Assembly (NCBI GenBank): GCA_014898425.1
Contig: RCSZ01000002.1
Location: 620,001 to 684,000, forward strand
Length of the DNA stretch: 64,000 bases
Reading direction: 5' to 3'
Source of the DNA: Botryotinia globosa
Lineage: Eukaryota; Ascomycota; Leotiomycetes; Helotiales; Sclerotiniaceae
The notes beneath the pieces were generated by a model. That model had not been told where the DNA came from, ran no database searches, and saw only the letters and a program-made list of their open reading frames with translations. Numbering within the stretch: the stretch's first letter is position 1; each line of letters begins with the position of its first letter. Below, one piece after another: positions 61,095 through 64,000 of the stretch. A program made the translations under genes and the position numbers.

Positions 61095-62350
61095 CAAATG
61101 ATTCTAAAATGATTTAATTAAAACTAATAATTGGTATATTAAAAATAAAAGATGATTAAAGCTCTTTGCTATTATAATAGGTAGAAATAAAATAGTTACT
61201 TAGATTATTTTTCGAATCGAATTAATAATTTATAATAAAATATTAAATATTAAGTATTTAAATATCTTTTCATAATTATAAAAGTATTTGAATTAATATT
61301 TTGATATTTAAATTATTCATAGTATTATGTATAAAAATGATATTCTGAATATATAATAAGAATATATATAATATAGTATTCTTTTTTAATAAATTTAATT
61401 TAGAGAGAAACTTTATTATATAGATAAAATTCTTTTTATTATATGTTTCTAATAAAAAAAGTTATTGTTTTAATTATTACCATTGTTTTATATAAAAGTT
61501 GAGTTTTCTAATTATAATATGAATTCAATTGATGCTAGATTTTAAGGCAAATTCTAAATTTTGAATAAGTTTATAAATATCAAGATTAATAAATTTATTA
61601 ATTATTTTGTTCTTTTCAATTCTAATATATTTAGGGGATTAATGAGTTGTAATATGGAAAATTTATATAATAATTTAATATATATAAAAACCCTATTATA
61701 AATAGTTTAATATATTATTATATCAATATCACATTATTATTATATTATTCATATAAAGCTATATAAAATAACAATTAAATAAAGAAATTCGAAAAGTATG
61801 TTTGAAGTTTATATATATCTTAATCATCTTTGTATCAAAAATATAAGAAATAGAATTGATTATATTAAAAATTTATATTTAATTGCTTTATGTTTTAATA
61901 TATTATATATCTATATTCAAGAAAATCAAGATTTAGTTAAAAAGAAATGAAAATCATTATTTCTCAAAATCAATTAAAATAATCTTTTCACTAATATTAT
62001 TCATTAAATCAATCCTATATTTTAGAAAGAAATAAAGGGATTTTAATATAAGTAATATAATATCAAAAAGAAAGAATTTTACATATTAAACTTTTGTTTT
62101 GAAAATCTATTGGTAATCATCTCTTTTATTTTTAATAATAGATAGAAATAACATTCGATAGTTTTGAAAATATAATATATTTATCATTTATAAATATATA
62201 ATGAAATAAAGCTTAATATTATTTAATATAATATTGATTAAAAAGTTGTTCAAGTTTTAAAAGAGAAAAATAGTAAAAATAGTTTTCCAAATAAAAAGAC
62301 TACTTTTAATTATAAGAAGAAATATTTGTCTAATAAAATCAATGTATTAT
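61095..62350 (+). repeat. long segmental repeat F, copy 2
   Basis: Counterpart of 53,055-54,290, more heavily AT-shifted. It is followed by further AT-rich DNA and, 0.85 kb later, by repeat G copy 2, so F and G could be parts of one element of at least 2.8 kb. Confidence 0.6.
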
Positions 62351-63204
62351 TTTATATGAGAGGAAATCATAAGTTTATAACTAATAGATTAAATACAGGG
62401 TAATTTTGTTCTATTATTATATTATATCTTTATTTTATATAATATTAAAATTAGAAAACTAAATTTTAATTTTAGTAATTGGAATTATCATATATCTTTT
62501 GAAAATACGATTACAATTGAATTATACTTTTAATTGTTTCAAAATCAATTGTATTTTTTTTTAACAATAATAATGAATATTATAATGAGCCTTTTATTAA
62601 TAATATAATCAAAAATATATCATTGCTTTTTATTCAAATCAAATATAATATTTGAAGTTTCTTGAAAACAAAAATGATATTATTATTATTATTTTAACCC
62701 TGAATCTTTTTTATATTATTTATTAAAACAGAAATATTAAAATTTAATATAAATATAGATTATTAATATATCTAAAATAAATTTAATATGTTATAGATAG
62801 GTTTTATTGAATATAATATATATAATATTAAAAAAAGGAAAGAGTTCTAAAATATTCTATATTCTATATTATAATCGAAAATAATTTTCAATTGTACCCG
62901 AATAAATTGATTAATAATTAAAAACTAATTGATTTCAAAAGAATTAAAAATTAATTTTATTTAATTATTATTTTTAAGAATTTATTTTAGAAACATATTA
63001 AAAGCTTTTTATATATTTATAGTAAATATAATAACTTTTAACTTTTAGAAGAAAATGATTTTTATATAATAAATAAAGTAAGTAATTAGATTTATAATGA
63101 TATTTTTGAATGAAATCTTTTTATATGATAAAGTAAAAGTCCTATTAATTGATATGATTTATATTAATCAATAAATTATAAGCTTTTTTGAATTCTTTGA
63201 AATA
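62351..63204. other. AT-rich DNA between repeats F and G
   Basis: Nearly pure A/T without coding capacity; possibly the middle part of the element whose ends are repeats F and G. Confidence 0.4.
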
Positions 63205-63990
63205 GAAAGGATAAATATAATTAATCTTGAAAAACAAATAAAATATTTAGTCTTTTTATCAATTTTAAATAATATAATAATTTTAATAAATTTCCGAATA
63301 TATAAAAAGAAATTAAATTTTATATAACAATAACATAAATATATATATTATAATAGAATTTGTTTTTACTAAAATATTGAAAATTTTTATCATATTACAT
63401 TAGATTTCTTTTATTGAAATTAATAGTTTTTTTTTTTAGAATATTTAATTTGTTTTAATTCTTAAATAAATCTAATTCGAGATTACTTGTAATAATAACG
63501 TTAACAGAAATTTCTTTTTATAAAGTTTAAGCTTTTTTTATAATATATTCTATGAAGATATTACAAACATATAAAAATAACAATTTAAATTAATTTTTAA
63601 TTCATATTAATTAATAATCTTATAGAGCCTTTTATTATTTTAGATATTATTGATAAAATTCTTTTAATGATTATATTTTATTCGATATATTATAATAAAA
63701 AAAGTTTGACTTGTAAATAGAATTTCTTTTTTAAGATTATATTTGTAAAAATAGTTCTAATAGATCTCTTTATATTGAGAGATTTATTACAATATTATGT
63801 TTTGATTAGTATAATCAGATTTGTTGATTATATATATAATAAAATTTGTTTTTATGATAAAATCAATTATATATATCCCAACAGCTTTTTTATTGATTGA
63901 AAAAAAAGATTAAGGGAATAAATATTATCAATTTATATGAAACTCGGAAGTTTATTTTAATTTATTAAAATCAAATAAAAAATGATTTAT
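63205..63990 (+). repeat. long segmental repeat G, copy 2
   Basis: Counterpart of 59,450-60,240. Landmarks are AACAAATAAAATATTTAGTC, TTTTATTCGATATATTATAA and AATCAGATTTGTTGATTATA. The repeat may continue past the window edge. Confidence 0.65.
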
Positions 63991-64000
63991 TGTCTTATTA

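Larger units (their letters stand above)
29050..64000. repeat. 35-kb AT-rich, gene-free block of RIP-mutated repeats
   Basis: From here to the window edge the DNA is overwhelmingly A/T with stops in all six frames; the longest open frames are under 100 codons and of low complexity. Islands of better composition coincide with short structured elements annotated separately. Repeated segments inside the block differ by C/T and G/A transitions, the mark of RIP. No gene, tRNA or rRNA is supported. The block continues beyond the window. A centromeric or pericentromeric position is possible but not shown. Confidence 0.8.

Noticed and set aside
29050..64000. Mitochondrial or bacterial origin of the AT-rich block
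   Set aside because: No mitochondrial or bacterial genes are seen, it is continuous with nuclear genes, and it shows nuclear transposon structures and RIP-type transitions.
1..64000. tRNA, 5S or other rRNA genes
   Set aside because: I scanned for GGTTCGAATC-type T-loop motifs and cloverleaf arms and found none convincing. A tRNAscan/Infernal run would be decisive; a score above threshold would overturn this.

Overview
The window looks like nuclear DNA of a filamentous ascomycete. Its genes have short spliceosomal introns with GTRNGT donors, CTAAC/CTRAY branch points and YAG acceptors. Its proteins belong to typical Pezizomycotina families. A Leotiomycete, perhaps of the Sclerotiniaceae (Botrytis/Sclerotinia type), is my best guess from protein character and from the very AT-rich repeat DNA, but the sequence alone does not prove it.

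Positions 1-29,040 are a gene-bearing arm of ordinary base composition. I rebuilt seven spliced genes from the sequence: a DUF4185-type propeller protein (minus, start 1891) that shares a 0.7 kb divergent promoter region with a Fig1-like four-helix membrane protein (plus, 2590-3653); a secreted tyrosinase with both copper sites (minus, 5963-3862); RPA135, the second-largest subunit of RNA polymerase I (minus, 12305-8629); the lysosome/vacuole-type small GTPase ARL8 (plus, 14387-15310), divergent from RPA135; an RCR-type membrane protein with PPxY motifs (plus, 17774-18810); and a 'fibroin-3 related' type membrane protein rich in Cys, Gly and Pro (plus, 25725-27461). The intergenic stretches are long (2-2.7 kb) and full of micro- and minisatellites. 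There is no sign of a biosynthetic cluster or operon; these are independent housekeeping and cell-surface genes.

Two small AT-rich islands (19,840-20,500 and 23,510-24,450) interrupt the arm. The first is the strongly mutated end of a tandem array that runs on, nearly unmutated, to about 21,320.

From about 29,050 to the end, 35 kb is almost gene-free and extremely AT-rich. It is best read as repeats that passed through repeat-induced point mutation (RIP), with small structured elements of better GC content embedded in it. I could define: a miniature LTR element with 76-bp LTRs and perfect CTATT target duplications, itself split by a 234-bp solo LTR with perfect GGAAC duplications; an antisense copy of that solo LTR inside a MITE; three members of a ~510-bp TIR element family with TA target sites; two further TIR elements; an ~815-bp fold-back element; a pair of LTRs (one with a polypurine tract, one barely mutated) that shows the RIP pattern directly; satellite-like tandem arrays; and long diverged segmental repeats. 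Size, composition and position suggest a centromeric/pericentromeric or other constitutively heterochromatic block, which is inference.
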